64,000 nt of DNA from Burkholderia seminalis DSM 23518 (GTDB lineage: Bacteria > Pseudomonadota > Gammaproteobacteria > Burkholderiales > Burkholderiaceae): positions 186,001-250,000 of the forward strand of contig NZ_CADFDK010000003.1 in NCBI RefSeq assembly GCF_902832885.1. Direction: 5' to 3'. The first letter of the stretch is position 1. Each line of letters starts with the position of its first letter. Below the pieces are notes generated by a model. The model was given only the letters and a program-made list of their open reading frames with translations. It had not been told where the DNA came from and did no database searches. A program made the translations under genes and the position numbers. Below, one piece after another: positions 1 through 9,322 of this stretch.

Positions 1-191
1 GCGGCGGCGGACAGCGTACGGTGACGCCGACGCGCCGGCGGGTGCGTGCCAGCCGGGCCGCGCCGCGCGATGCGCGACGGCCGACGGAGCACGACGCGAG
101 CGGGCCGGTGGCGGCGCACGACGGCCACGGCGAGGACAAGCCGTTATGGGAAGACGACCGCGGGGCGATGCCGCCGGAAGAAGGGTCGTGA
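1..191 (+). CDS. C-terminal end of an unidentified protein (partial, 5' end outside window)
   Basis: An open frame runs from the left edge (first full codon at base 3) to a TGA at 189-191. Almost every third position is G or C, as in the real genes here, and the last residues read ...PLWEDDRGAMPPEEGS. The tail is rich in acidic residues, Pro and Ala and shows no domain I recognise. It converges on treY, with a hairpin between the two stop codons, which supports a real 3' end here. Only the tail is visible, so the function cannot be assigned; it could also be chance open frame in GC-rich DNA. Confidence 0.35.
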   Translation, partial: GGGQRTVTPTRRRVRASRAAPRDARRPTEHDASGPVAAHDGHGEDKPLWEDDRGAMPPEEGS

Positions 192-254
192 GGCCGTCAT
201 CGCGCAGCGGCTGCGGCACGGCGGGGCCGGCGATCGGCCGTTGACGATCGTGTG

Positions 255-281
255 CTGCCGGCGCGCGGCACGCGCCGGCAG
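255..281. terminator. GC-rich hairpin between convergent genes
   Basis: A perfect 11-bp inverted repeat (CTGCCGGCGCG at 255-265, CGCGCCGGCAG at 271-281) with a 5-base loop lies 13 bp beyond the treY stop and about 60 bp beyond the stop of the left-edge gene. It has no T-run, so a factor-independent terminator is inferred from position and stem strength only. It could serve both strands. Confidence 0.5.
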
Positions 282-293
282 GGTGGATCGGCT

Positions 294-3059
294 TCAGCGT
301 CCGGCACGCGCCGCAACGAGCACCGCGACCGGCAACCCGCTCAGGCAGCGCTCGAGCGCCAGCACGCCGTCCGTCGCGTCGATCTCGGCGCGCCCGTCGA
401 GCCAGTCCGTCCACGGCCCTTCCATCGCGCGCGGCAGCACGACCGCCGTATCGCCCCACCGCGCGGGTTCCACGCGCGGCAAGCCGGGCGTTTCGCCGAG
501 CAACCGGCACGCGAGCCGCGTCGCGATCACCACCACGGCGGCCGTGTCGTCGCACCGCGCGAACGCGATAGCGTGACGTGCGAGCCTGCCGCGCACGCGC
601 AGCGGCGCGTACGCGCCCTCCGCGAAGGTCGCCGGCCAGCGCGCACGCAGCGCGAGCATCCGCTCGACCAGCGCCCGCTTCACGCGCGCATCGGGCCACG
701 CCGGCAGGTACGACGCGACCGGTCCGTCAACGCGCTCGGCCGCCAGCGTGGCGAACGGCACGTCGCGCCGGTTGTCCGGATCGACGAGCGAGTGATCCCA
801 GGATTCGGTGCCTTGGTACAGGTCCGGCACGCCGGGCGACGCGATCCGCAGCGCCGTCTGCGTCAGGCTGTTGACGACACCGGCCGGCGCGATCCGCGCG
901 ACGAACGCATGCAGCCGGTGCGCGAAATCGCCGGGGCCGCGCGGCGTCAGGATCGCGCGGACGAACGCGTCGCAGTCCCGTTCGTAGCGCTGCTCGGGCG
1001 CCAGCCAGTCGGTATGCCGCTTCGCTTCGCGCAGCGCCTTCGTCTGCCACTGCGCGACGCGTGCGGCGAGCGCGTCGAGACCGGCCGCATCGTCGGGGGC
1101 GAGTGCGGGCGGCCAGCAACCGACGAGCGTCTGATACAGCATCGCCTCGGCGGCCGGCCCCGGCGCCCACGCGAGGTCGCGATGCGCGCGGCCGCGGTGC
1201 GGCAGGTTCAGCGCCGACCAGTCGAGCGACACCGCGCGCCACGCATCGGGCAGCTCGCTGAGCACCGCGAGCCGCGCCCGCGTGTCCTCGCCGCGCTTGT
1301 GGTCGTGCGTGGCCGTCGCGACGAGCCCGTGCGGCACGGTGCGCGCGCGGCGCCGGTTGCGCGCATGGAACGCGCCGCGCGACAGGCTGAAGTCGCCGGC
1401 ATCGGCGCCGACCTCGTTGCGCGACAGCAGCCGGCCGTAGCGGTAGTGGGCCGTATCCTCGACGCCTTTCGCGGCGAGCGGCGCGGTGAGCTGCGCGAAC
1501 GCGATGCGCGCCGCATGGCGCTCGGCCGGCGCCGCCCGCGGCACGCGCACGACCGGCAAGCCCAGCCATGCGGCGACCCGGTCGAGCGCGAACCGGTCGG
1601 CCGGCTCGACGGCTGCCCGCGCGCTTTCGTAGGCTTGCGCGAGCACGCGGAGATCGGTGTCGGCCAGCCCGTTGCGCGGTGACGGATAGGTGCGGTACAC
1701 GGGCAGCCGCACCGCGAGTTCGCCAAGTACGCGCTGAATCGCGATCCGGCTGACGTCCCGCGTCGCGGGCGACGCGCGTGCGACGCCGTGCAGCAGCCGC
1801 GCGACCCGCGCATGCTCGGCGGCGAGCTGGCGCATCAGCACGCGCCGCTTGCCGTCGAGCACCTCTTGCGCGAACGTGCGCGATGCGCCCGACACGGCGG
1901 CCCAGTGCGCGGCGAGCGGCTCGGCGCCGGCGGGGTCGTGCAGCAGCGCGCCGACATCGTTCATGAAGTCGTAGCCGGTCGTGCCGGCGACGGGCCAGTC
2001 GGCGGGCAGCGCCTCGCCGGGCGCGAGGATCTTCTCGACGACGACGTACGGCGGTGCCCGACGCTGAGTGGCGAGTCGCGCATCCAGCCGCCGGCAGTAC
2101 GCCGGCGGATCGGCGAGGCCGTCGACGTGATCGACGCGCAAGCCGTCGACAAGCCCCGCCGCATGCAGGCGCAGCGGCAGCGCATGCACGGCGTCGAATA
2201 CCGCGTCGTCGTCGACGCGGACGGCCGCGAGCGTCGCGATGTCGAAGAAGCGCCGCCAGTTCAGTTCGTCGGCAGCCGTGCGCCACCACGCGAGCCGGTA
2301 GTGCTGGCGTTCGAGCACCTGGTGCAGGCGGATGCGCGAACGCGCGAGGCGCGGGTCGGCCCCGCGCAGCACCGCGTCGAACGCGTGCGGGCCGTGCGCG
2401 GCCGCATGATCGCGCAGCGCCGCATGCGCGGCGGCCAGCCGCGCGCTGTCGCGCGCCGGCGCGATGTCGAAGCGTTCGGCGAGGGCGTTCAGGTCCGCGC
2501 GGTTCGCGAGGCGCAGGATCTCCGCATACGTGGCGGCGGCCACCGGCAGCCGCCGTCCGGGGCATGCGACGAAGAAACGTCCGGCGGCCGCGTCGACGCC
2601 GAGCGTGATGTCGCCGGCTGCGAGCGCGTCGGCATAGGGCACGCCGAGGCACGGCAGCAGCACCTTGCCGTCGAGCGCCGGATCGGGCGGGTGCCAGTCG
2701 ATATCGAAGTAGTGCGCGTACGGGCTCGCCGGTCCCCATTCGAGCACGTCGTTCCACCAGCCGTTCGACGATCCGCCGACGCCCATGTGGTTCGGCACGA
2801 TGTCGACGATCACGCCGAGGCCCCTTGCGCGCAGCGCGTCGACGAGCCGGACGAAACCGGCTTCGCCGCCGAGTTCGGGATTGAGCATGCCGTAGTCGAC
2901 GGTGTCGTAGCCGTGCCGCGAGCCCGGCTCGGCCGTCGCGACCGGCGACAGGTACAGGTGGCTCACGCCGAGCCGCGCGAAGTAGTCGGCGTGCGCGGCG
3001 GCGTCGTCGAACGTGAAGCCCGCATGAAGCTGCAGCCGCAGCGTCGCACGCGGTGTCAT
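294..3059 (-). CDS. treY: Maltooligosyltrehalose synthase (TreY)
   Basis: This 921-residue GH13 enzyme converts the reducing-end alpha-1,4 bond of a maltooligosaccharide to alpha-1,1, giving maltooligosyltrehalose for TreZ to cleave. Near the N-terminus is GVIVDIVPNHMGVGG (conserved region I). LRVDHVDGLADP carries the predicted nucleophile D310, and VVEKILAPGE carries the predicted acid/base Glu. GTTGYDFMN follows, a stretch typical of TreY. The start is ATG at 3059, overlapping the malQ stop as ATGA, so translation is probably coupled. It is the last gene of the seven-gene operon and is followed by a hairpin. Cytoplasmic. The family assignment is secure; a separate promoter was not seen. Confidence 0.93.
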   Translation of the reverse strand: MTPRATLRLQLHAGFTFDDAAAHADYFARLGVSHLYLSPVATAEPGSRHGYDTVDYGMLNPELGGEAGFVRLVDALRARGLGVIVDIVPNHMGVGGSSNGWWNDVLEWGPASPYAHYFDIDWHPPDPALDGKVLLPCLGVPYADALAAGDITLGVDAAAGRFFVACPGRRLPVAAATYAEILRLANRADLNALAERFDIAPARDSARLAAAHAALRDHAAAHGPHAFDAVLRGADPRLARSRIRLHQVLERQHYRLAWWRTAADELNWRRFFDIATLAAVRVDDDAVFDAVHALPLRLHAAGLVDGLRVDHVDGLADPPAYCRRLDARLATQRRAPPYVVVEKILAPGEALPADWPVAGTTGYDFMNDVGALLHDPAGAEPLAAHWAAVSGASRTFAQEVLDGKRRVLMRQLAAEHARVARLLHGVARASPATRDVSRIAIQRVLGELAVRLPVYRTYPSPRNGLADTDLRVLAQAYESARAAVEPADRFALDRVAAWLGLPVVRVPRAAPAERHAARIAFAQLTAPLAAKGVEDTAHYRYGRLLSRNEVGADAGDFSLSRGAFHARNRRRARTVPHGLVATATHDHKRGEDTRARLAVLSELPDAWRAVSLDWSALNLPHRGRAHRDLAWAPGPAAEAMLYQTLVGCWPPALAPDDAAGLDALAARVAQWQTKALREAKRHTDWLAPEQRYERDCDAFVRAILTPRGPGDFAHRLHAFVARIAPAGVVNSLTQTALRIASPGVPDLYQGTESWDHSLVDPDNRRDVPFATLAAERVDGPVASYLPAWPDARVKRALVERMLALRARWPATFAEGAYAPLRVRGRLARHAIAFARCDDTAAVVVIATRLACRLLGETPGLPRVEPARWGDTAVVLPRAMEGPWTDWLDGRAEIDATDGVLALERCLSGLPVAVLVAARAGR

Positions 3060-5299
3060 GCGCCGCGCCTCGGTGAACGGCGCGCGTGTACGATGGCCGC
3101 GATGCGTTCGCGCACGTCGGCGTCGACCAGCGTGTCGATCGTGCGCGGCAGCCGCTGCCGCCAGTTCGGATGGCCGCACGGCGGCCCCGGCAGGTTCGGC
3201 TGCGCGTCGAGCGCGAGCAGATCCTCGAGCGGCACGATCGCGAGCGGCGACGGGCCGTGCGCGACGTACGCGAGGATCGCGCTCACCGGCGGTGCGGCGG
3301 CGGGCGGCACGGCGGTGCCGGCCGGTGCACAGCCGGCTTGCTGCATCGCGTGCCACAGCGCCGCGCGCTCGGTCGCGCGTGCCGCATGCGCGGCGGCGAG
3401 GCCGGGGGGCGGGACGGACGGCGGGGCGGGAGGCTGCAAGGCGTCGCCGTTTTCCGGCGGCTGCACGGGGTCGTGCCCGGACGGCGCGCTTTGCACGATC
3501 TCGTCGGCATCGTGCGCGCTGGCGTCGTCCGGCGCGGGGGCGGCCACCTCGCCCCCGGCGGGCGCGCCCGTTTCGCTGCGCGCCTTCGCGGCGTCGGCCG
3601 CGGCCTGGCGCCAGGCGAGGTCGACCCCGCGCCACCAGCCCCCGACGGTCGGCAGATCGTGCGTCGACGTCGTCGCGATGGCGTCGCGGTCCCAGGCGGA
3701 CGGCGGCCGGAATGCGCCGCCGGCGTCGCGCTCGAACCACAGCACGCGCATGCCCGCGATGCCCTGTGCGCCGAGTCGTTCGCGGAATCCGGCCGGCACG
3801 GTGCCGAGATCCTCGCCGATCGCGATCGCGCGATGGCGGGCCGCCTCGAGCGCGACGAGCCGCACGAGATCGTCCAGTGGATAGCGCAGGTAGGCGCCGT
3901 CGCGCGGCGAGCCGCCGTCCGGGACGATCCACATCCGCGCGAAGCCGAGCACGTGATCGATGCGGATGCCGCCCGCGTGCGCGAAGGCGGCGCGCAACAG
4001 GTCGACGAACGGCGCGAAGCCGTCGGCGCGCAGCGCGGCGGGCGTCCACGTCGTCACGCCCCACGCCTGGCCGGCCGCGTTGAACAGGTCGGGCGGCGCG
4101 CCGAGCGACACGCCGCGCAGCAGCGCCGTGCCGTGCGCCCACGCGTCGCTGCCCGCGCGATCGGAGCCGACCGCGAGATCGGCGATCAGCCCGGTCGCCA
4201 TGCCCGCGCCGCGCGCGGCGTGCTGCGCGTCGCCGAGCGCGCGCGATGCGCACCATTGCAGGAACGTGTGGAACGCGATCGTGTCGGCGTGCTCGTGCGC
4301 GAACGCCTCGACTTCCGCCGATCCCGGCGTGCGCCACGGCGCCGGCCACTGCCGCCAGTCCGCGCCGATCCCGTGCTCGATGCAGAACGCCTGCAGCGCA
4401 TCGAAGCGCGCATGCGCGTCGAGCGCCGCGCCGCCCGCCGCGCGAAACCGCTGGTATGTGTCGCGCGACGGGTCGTTGCCGGCGCGCCACGCGTCGAAGC
4501 ACGCACGCAGGCGGCGCAGCTTCATCGGCAGCACGCGCGGCCAGTCGATCAGCAGCGCGTCGGCCGGGCCGGCGGGCGCGTGATGCGCGCCATCGGCGCC
4601 CGGCACCGCGTCGCAGTCGAGATACGCGACGTTGTGCCAGCGCCGCGACGACGGCGAATACGGGCTGTCGTGCGCGGGAAGCGCCGGATAACCGGCGTGC
4701 GTCGGGCTGATTGCGACGGCCTGCGCGCCGTGTCGCGCCACCTGGGCGACCAGCCGCGCGAGGGCCGTGTAGTCGCCCGCGCCGTCGTCGCCGCCGCGGC
4801 GCAGGCTGTAGAGCTGGGCCGCGATGCCCCAGCGGCCGCCCGTGTCGTGCGCGTGCGCCAGGGTGTCGAACGGGCGCGCCCGCTGCGGTGCGATCGCGAG
4901 CCCGATGCGCTGCTCGCCGATGTCGAGCGCGTGATAGCCGGGCATCGAAAGGGGCGGCAGCAAGCCGTGCTCGCCGGCGCCGCCAACGCGGCCGTCGACG
5001 TGCCCGCCGGTCTCGAACGAGATCCGGAAGCGCGCGCCGGGCGGCGCGAGCGTCGCGGGCAGGGCGAGCGGCAGCCCGGCGTCGCCGGTCACGAGGCGCG
5101 GCGGCGCCGCGTTCCCGTCGGCGAGTGCCGCCGCGCTGTCGACCCGCTGGGCCGCGGTGCCGCACGGCCAGCCGAGCGCATCGACGAGCGCGGCGAGCGC
5201 GACGTCGTCCACCCGCCGCGCGACGCCGCCGGCGTCGGTCCAGTCGGTTTCGAGGCCGGCCGCGTGTGCGAGTACCGCGATCGAGACGTCGGTCGTCAT
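3056..5299 (-). CDS. malQ: 4-alpha-glucanotransferase (amylomaltase, MalQ)
   Basis: This 747-residue GH77 enzyme transfers maltooligosyl units between alpha-1,4 glucans and would recycle the short chains left by GlgX and TreZ. Visible motifs are GIRIDHVLGFARMW (nucleophile Asp), IAIGEDLGTVP (acid/base Glu) and ATTSTHDLPTVGGWW (third catalytic Asp). The N-terminal 200 or so residues form the extra beta-rich region seen in long bacterial MalQ proteins. Between the TSTHDLPT block and the C-terminal LPRTIDT region lies a low-complexity Pro/Ala/Asp-rich insert of about 55 residues (about 3395-3560). The ATG at 5299 overlaps the treZ stop (ATGA), and its own stop overlaps the treY start. Confidence 0.93.
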   Translation of the reverse strand: MTTDVSIAVLAHAAGLETDWTDAGGVARRVDDVALAALVDALGWPCGTAAQRVDSAAALADGNAAPPRLVTGDAGLPLALPATLAPPGARFRISFETGGHVDGRVGGAGEHGLLPPLSMPGYHALDIGEQRIGLAIAPQRARPFDTLAHAHDTGGRWGIAAQLYSLRRGGDDGAGDYTALARLVAQVARHGAQAVAISPTHAGYPALPAHDSPYSPSSRRWHNVAYLDCDAVPGADGAHHAPAGPADALLIDWPRVLPMKLRRLRACFDAWRAGNDPSRDTYQRFRAAGGAALDAHARFDALQAFCIEHGIGADWRQWPAPWRTPGSAEVEAFAHEHADTIAFHTFLQWCASRALGDAQHAARGAGMATGLIADLAVGSDRAGSDAWAHGTALLRGVSLGAPPDLFNAAGQAWGVTTWTPAALRADGFAPFVDLLRAAFAHAGGIRIDHVLGFARMWIVPDGGSPRDGAYLRYPLDDLVRLVALEAARHRAIAIGEDLGTVPAGFRERLGAQGIAGMRVLWFERDAGGAFRPPSAWDRDAIATTSTHDLPTVGGWWRGVDLAWRQAAADAAKARSETGAPAGGEVAAPAPDDASAHDADEIVQSAPSGHDPVQPPENGDALQPPAPPSVPPPGLAAAHAARATERAALWHAMQQAGCAPAGTAVPPAAAPPVSAILAYVAHGPSPLAIVPLEDLLALDAQPNLPGPPCGHPNWRQRLPRTIDTLVDADVRERIAAIVHARRSPRRGA

Positions 5300-7167
5300 G
5301 ATCCTGCCAGTCCGTTCGCGCGGTGATGCCGCGCATCGTGGTTGACCGCGCCGTCGCGCCACGCGATGCAGGCACGTGGCGGCATCCGCAAGTCGCGCAG
5401 CCGGTCGCGGGCGCGCGGCGGCGTCTCGAACACGAGCTTGCCGACCGGCAGCGCGGGCAGCACCGCATCGTGCGGGCCGAGGTTCAGCGCGATCGTCAGC
5501 GTGCTGCCGTCGCCGAGCCGCCAGCGCGCGACGAGTGCCTGCGGCTCGTCGTCGCCCGCGAGCAGGTCGACGCCGAGCACGTGCGCGCCGGGCAGATGCG
5601 GCGCCACGAGCGCCATGCGCACGGCCAGCGCGCTGCGGTAGAAGCGCTGCCAGGCGGCCGCGTCGGCCCAGGAGTCGTCGGGCGGGTGGTGCAGCGACGA
5701 CCGGACGAAGGTCGCGATGTCGTTCGGATCGGGAATCCGGTCGCGATGCGCGGGATCGGCGAACGCGGGAAACGCCGCGAATTCGCGGCGCCGGCCTTCG
5801 CGCACGGCATCGGCAAGCGCGCCGCGATAGTCGGTGAAGAACTGGAACGGCTGCGTGCTGCCGTCTTCCTCGCCCATGAACAGCAGCGGGATCGGCGGCG
5901 CGAGCAGCATCAGCGCGGTGACCGCGCGTACCGCGTCGTCGTTCGCGAGCGCGCGCAGGCGTTCGCCGAACGCGCGGTTGCCGATCTGGTCGTGGTTCTG
6001 CAGGAACGTGACGAACGCGGTGGGCGGCAGGTGCGCGCTCGGCTCGCCGCGCGCGGCGCCGTCGTGCAACGGCGACGGCTCGCCCTGGTACGCGAACCCT
6101 TCGGCGAGCGTGCGGGCGAAATGGCGCAGCGGCGCGTCGGCGTACGCGCGGTAATAACCGTCGCGTTCGCCGGTCAGCAGCACGTGCGCGCTGTTGTGGA
6201 AGTCGTCGTTCCACTGCGCGTCGAACCCGCCGGGGCCGAGCAGGCTCGCCGCGTTGCGCTCGTTCTCGAGCACCAGATGGATGTGGCGTGCGTCGCCCGC
6301 GTACGCGCGCACGCGGCGCGCGAGTTCGCGCAGCCACGCATCGTCGTCGATCGCGTGCGCGGCGTCGATGCGCAAGCCGTCGACGCGAAATTCGTCGAGC
6401 CAGTACAGCGCGTTGTCGATGAAGAACGCGCTCGTCTGCGGGCACGAGAAGTCGATCGCCGGCCCCCATGCGGTCTGCCGGTCCGCGCGGAAGAAGGCGG
6501 GCGCGTAGCGCGGCAGCAGGTTGCCCTCGGGGCCGAAATGGTTGTACACGACGTCGAGGAACACCTGGAGACCGAGCCCGTGCGCGGTATCGACGAGCGC
6601 CTTCAGTTCCTCGGGCCGCCCGTACGACGTGTCGGGTGCGAACGGCAGCACGCCGTCGTAGCCCCAGTTGCGCGCGCCGGGAAACGCGTTGACGGGCATC
6701 AGCTCGACCGCGGTCACGCCCAGCGCGGCGATCGACGGCAGCCGCCGTTCGACGCTCGCATAACCGCCGCAGGCGCCGACGTGCAGTTCGTACAGCACCG
6801 TCTCGTGCCACGGGCGGCCGCGCCATGCATCGTGGCGCCAGCGATAGGCGCCCGGATCGACGACCTGGCTCGGGCCGTCCACGCCGCCGGGCTGGAAGCG
6901 CGACGCGGGATCGGGCACGACGAGACCGCCGTCGAGCCGGTAGCGATACAGCGCGCCGGGGCCGCACGGCGCGACCGTTTCGAACCAGCCGTCGCCGACG
7001 GGTGTCATCGGGATCACCTGCTCGGTGTCGTCGTGCAGCTCGACGGCGGCCGCACGGCTCGCGGGCGCCCACAGCCTGAAGCGCGTGTGGCCGGCATCGA
7101 TGCAGGTGGCGCCGAACGACGAGTCGAATGCATGCGTGCCGGACGGGCCGGCGGAACGGGTTGTCAT
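5296..7167 (-). CDS. treZ: Maltooligosyltrehalose trehalohydrolase (TreZ)
   Basis: This 623-residue GH13 enzyme releases trehalose from maltooligosyltrehalose made by TreY. An N-terminal CBM48-like domain (TRFRLWAPASRAAAVELHDD) comes first. The catalytic barrel follows, with FLDVVYNHFGPEGN, LRIDAAHAIDDDAW (nucleophile D268), LVLENERNAA (acid/base Glu) and TFLQNHDQIGNRAFG. The start MTTRSAG at 7167 lies 8 bp after the glgX stop; the 3' end overlaps malQ by 4 bases. The order treZ-malQ-treY is common in Burkholderia-type operons. The function is well supported by family-specific motifs. Confidence 0.93.
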   Translation of the reverse strand: MTTRSAGPSGTHAFDSSFGATCIDAGHTRFRLWAPASRAAAVELHDDTEQVIPMTPVGDGWFETVAPCGPGALYRYRLDGGLVVPDPASRFQPGGVDGPSQVVDPGAYRWRHDAWRGRPWHETVLYELHVGACGGYASVERRLPSIAALGVTAVELMPVNAFPGARNWGYDGVLPFAPDTSYGRPEELKALVDTAHGLGLQVFLDVVYNHFGPEGNLLPRYAPAFFRADRQTAWGPAIDFSCPQTSAFFIDNALYWLDEFRVDGLRIDAAHAIDDDAWLRELARRVRAYAGDARHIHLVLENERNAASLLGPGGFDAQWNDDFHNSAHVLLTGERDGYYRAYADAPLRHFARTLAEGFAYQGEPSPLHDGAARGEPSAHLPPTAFVTFLQNHDQIGNRAFGERLRALANDDAVRAVTALMLLAPPIPLLFMGEEDGSTQPFQFFTDYRGALADAVREGRRREFAAFPAFADPAHRDRIPDPNDIATFVRSSLHHPPDDSWADAAAWQRFYRSALAVRMALVAPHLPGAHVLGVDLLAGDDEPQALVARWRLGDGSTLTIALNLGPHDAVLPALPVGKLVFETPPRARDRLRDLRMPPRACIAWRDGAVNHDARHHRANGLAGS

Positions 7168-7175
7168 GGCGATCC

Positions 7176-9290
7176 TCACGAAGGCGGGTCGAGCGGCACG
7201 GCCGCGACCGCGATCGCGGCCGCATGCGCGGCGACGTCGAGACCGTCGGCCGGCCAGGTGCGCGGGCCGGCGTCGGGCGTGGCCGTATCGACCAGCACGC
7301 GATACTCGAGCACCGGTGCGGGCGGCACGAACACGATCGTCTCGGACGACGCGTTCAGCATCACGAGCAGCGCCTCGGTGCGCCCGGTGCGGCCCGTGCC
7401 GACCCGCCGCATCGTCAGCGCGCGGCGCTCGCGGTCCTGCCACGCGGGGACGGTCAGCGCGTCGCCGTGCTCGTCGAACCAGCCGATCTCGGCCATCCCC
7501 GGCGCGCCGTCGCGATCGCCGGACGGATAGCCCGGCGCCGACATCACCGGGTACATGCGCCGCAGCGCGGCGAGCCGCGACACGAAGCGCATCAGCGTCA
7601 CGGCTTCGTCGCCGCGCGCGAGATCCCAGTCGAGCCACGACAGTTCGTTGTCCTGGCAGTACGCGTTGTTGTTGCCGTGCTGCGTGCGGCCGAATTCGTC
7701 GCCGGCCACCAACATCGGCGTGCCGAGCGCGGTGAACAGCGTCGCGAGCATCGAGCGCGCGACGCGCGAGCGTACCGCGCGAATCGCCGCATCGTCGGTC
7801 GGCCCCTCGACGCCCCAGTTCGCGCTGCAGTTGTCGTCGCGGCCGTCGCGGTTGTCCTCGCCGTTCGCGTCGTTGTGCTTGGCCGAGTACGACACGAGAT
7901 CGGCGAGCGTGAAGCCGTCGTGCGCGGTGACGAAATTGACCGACGCCCACGTATGGCGCCGGTGGTGGTTGAACAGGTCGGCAGAGCCGGCGAGCCGCGC
8001 GGCGAGTTCCGGCCGCTGCCCCGCGTCGCCGCGCCAGAAGCGCCGCACGGTGTCGCGAAAGCGGTCGTTCCATTCGGCGAAGCCGGGCGGGTGGCGGCCG
8101 AGCTGGTAGCCGCCGGGGCCGAGATCCCACGGTTCGGTGATCAGCTTGCGCTGCGAGAGCACCGGGTCCTGCCGCAACGCGTCGAAGAATCCCGCGCCGG
8201 GATCGAAGCCGTGCGCCTCGCGGCCGAGCGTGACACCGAGATCGAAGCGGAAGCCGTCGATGTTGAACGCGGTGGCCCAGTAGCGCAGCGAGTCCATCAC
8301 CATCTGCAGCACGCGCGGATGCGACAGGTTCAGCGTGTTGCCGCAGCCCGTCTCGTCGACATGAAACCGCTGGTCGCCCGGCACGAGCCGGTAGTAGCTC
8401 GCGTTGTCGAGGCCGCGCCACGACAGCGTCGGGCCGAGCTGGTTGCCTTCGGCGGTGTGGTTGTAGACGACGTCGAGCACGACCTCGATGCCGGCCGCAT
8501 GCAACTGGCGGATCGCGATGCGCATCTCGTCGAGCCGCCGCGTCGCGAGATACGCGGGCTCCGGCGCGAAGAACGCGGCCGTGTCGTAGCCCCAGTAGTT
8601 GCGCAGCCCGCGGTTCACGAGCGCGCGCTGCTGCAGGAACGCGTGGATCGGCAGCAGTTCGACCGTCGTCACGCCGATCGACAGCAGATGATCGACGAAC
8701 GCCGGATGCGCGAACGCCGAAAACGTGCCGCGTTCGGGCACGCGCAACCCGGCGCGCCGCATCGACGCGCCGCGCACGTGCGTCTCGTAGATCACGGTGT
8801 TGCGCCATGGCACGCGCGGGCGCCGGTCGGTGCTCCAGTCGAATGCCTCGTCCACCACCACGCATTTCGGCATCGCGGGCGCCGAATCGCGGCGGTCCAG
8901 CGACAGGTCCGCGCGGTTCGAATGCACACGATAGCCGAACAGCGCGTCCGACCAGCGGAACTGGCCGACCAGCTTGCGCGCGTACGGGTCGAGCAGCAGC
9001 TTGGTCGGGTTGAAGCGGTGACCATGCTGCGGCTGGTACGGGCCGTCCGCGCGAAACCCGTACACGGTGCCCGGATGGGCGTTGGGCAGGTAGCCGTGCC
9101 ACACCTCGTCGGTGCATTCGGGCAGGTCGAGGCGCGCGAGTTCCTTGCGGCCGGTCGGATCGAACACGCACAGCTGGATGCGCTGCGCGTGGGCGGAAAA
9201 TACCGCGAAGTTGGTCCCGAGGCCGTCCCAGGTCGCACCGAGCGGATAGGCGCGGCCGGCTTCGAGGCGGGCGGGCAGGGCGGTCGGCAT
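7176..9290 (-). CDS. glgX: Glycogen debranching enzyme (GlgX, isoamylase type)
   Basis: This 704-residue GH13 debranching enzyme hydrolyses alpha-1,6 branches in limit-dextrin-like glucan. It has an N-terminal CBM48 (LGATWDGLGTNFAVFSAHA). The barrel carries VVLDVVYNHTAEGNQLGP, IDGFRFDLGVTLGRE (nucleophile Asp), LITEPWDLGPGGYQLG (acid/base Glu) and FVTAHDGFTLADLVSY. MPTALPARLEAG at 9290 is taken as the start because it opens the conserved N-terminus; upstream in-frame codons are weaker. It sits 32 bp after glgB and 8 bp before treZ. Released linear chains are substrates for TreY and MalQ. Confidence 0.93.
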   Translation of the reverse strand: MPTALPARLEAGRAYPLGATWDGLGTNFAVFSAHAQRIQLCVFDPTGRKELARLDLPECTDEVWHGYLPNAHPGTVYGFRADGPYQPQHGHRFNPTKLLLDPYARKLVGQFRWSDALFGYRVHSNRADLSLDRRDSAPAMPKCVVVDEAFDWSTDRRPRVPWRNTVIYETHVRGASMRRAGLRVPERGTFSAFAHPAFVDHLLSIGVTTVELLPIHAFLQQRALVNRGLRNYWGYDTAAFFAPEPAYLATRRLDEMRIAIRQLHAAGIEVVLDVVYNHTAEGNQLGPTLSWRGLDNASYYRLVPGDQRFHVDETGCGNTLNLSHPRVLQMVMDSLRYWATAFNIDGFRFDLGVTLGREAHGFDPGAGFFDALRQDPVLSQRKLITEPWDLGPGGYQLGRHPPGFAEWNDRFRDTVRRFWRGDAGQRPELAARLAGSADLFNHHRRHTWASVNFVTAHDGFTLADLVSYSAKHNDANGEDNRDGRDDNCSANWGVEGPTDDAAIRAVRSRVARSMLATLFTALGTPMLVAGDEFGRTQHGNNNAYCQDNELSWLDWDLARGDEAVTLMRFVSRLAALRRMYPVMSAPGYPSGDRDGAPGMAEIGWFDEHGDALTVPAWQDRERRALTMRRVGTGRTGRTEALLVMLNASSETIVFVPPAPVLEYRVLVDTATPDAGPRTWPADGLDVAAHAAAIAVAAVPLDPPS

Positions 9291-9322
9291 GGGGCGAATC
9301 TCCGAGTCGAGGGAACGGGAAA

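Noticed and set aside
3056-7225. Very long open frames across the glycogen/trehalose operon
   Set aside because: They join the malQ coding frame to Arg-rich out-of-frame readings of treZ; start positions were reset to ATGs that open the conserved domains and overlap the preceding stops.
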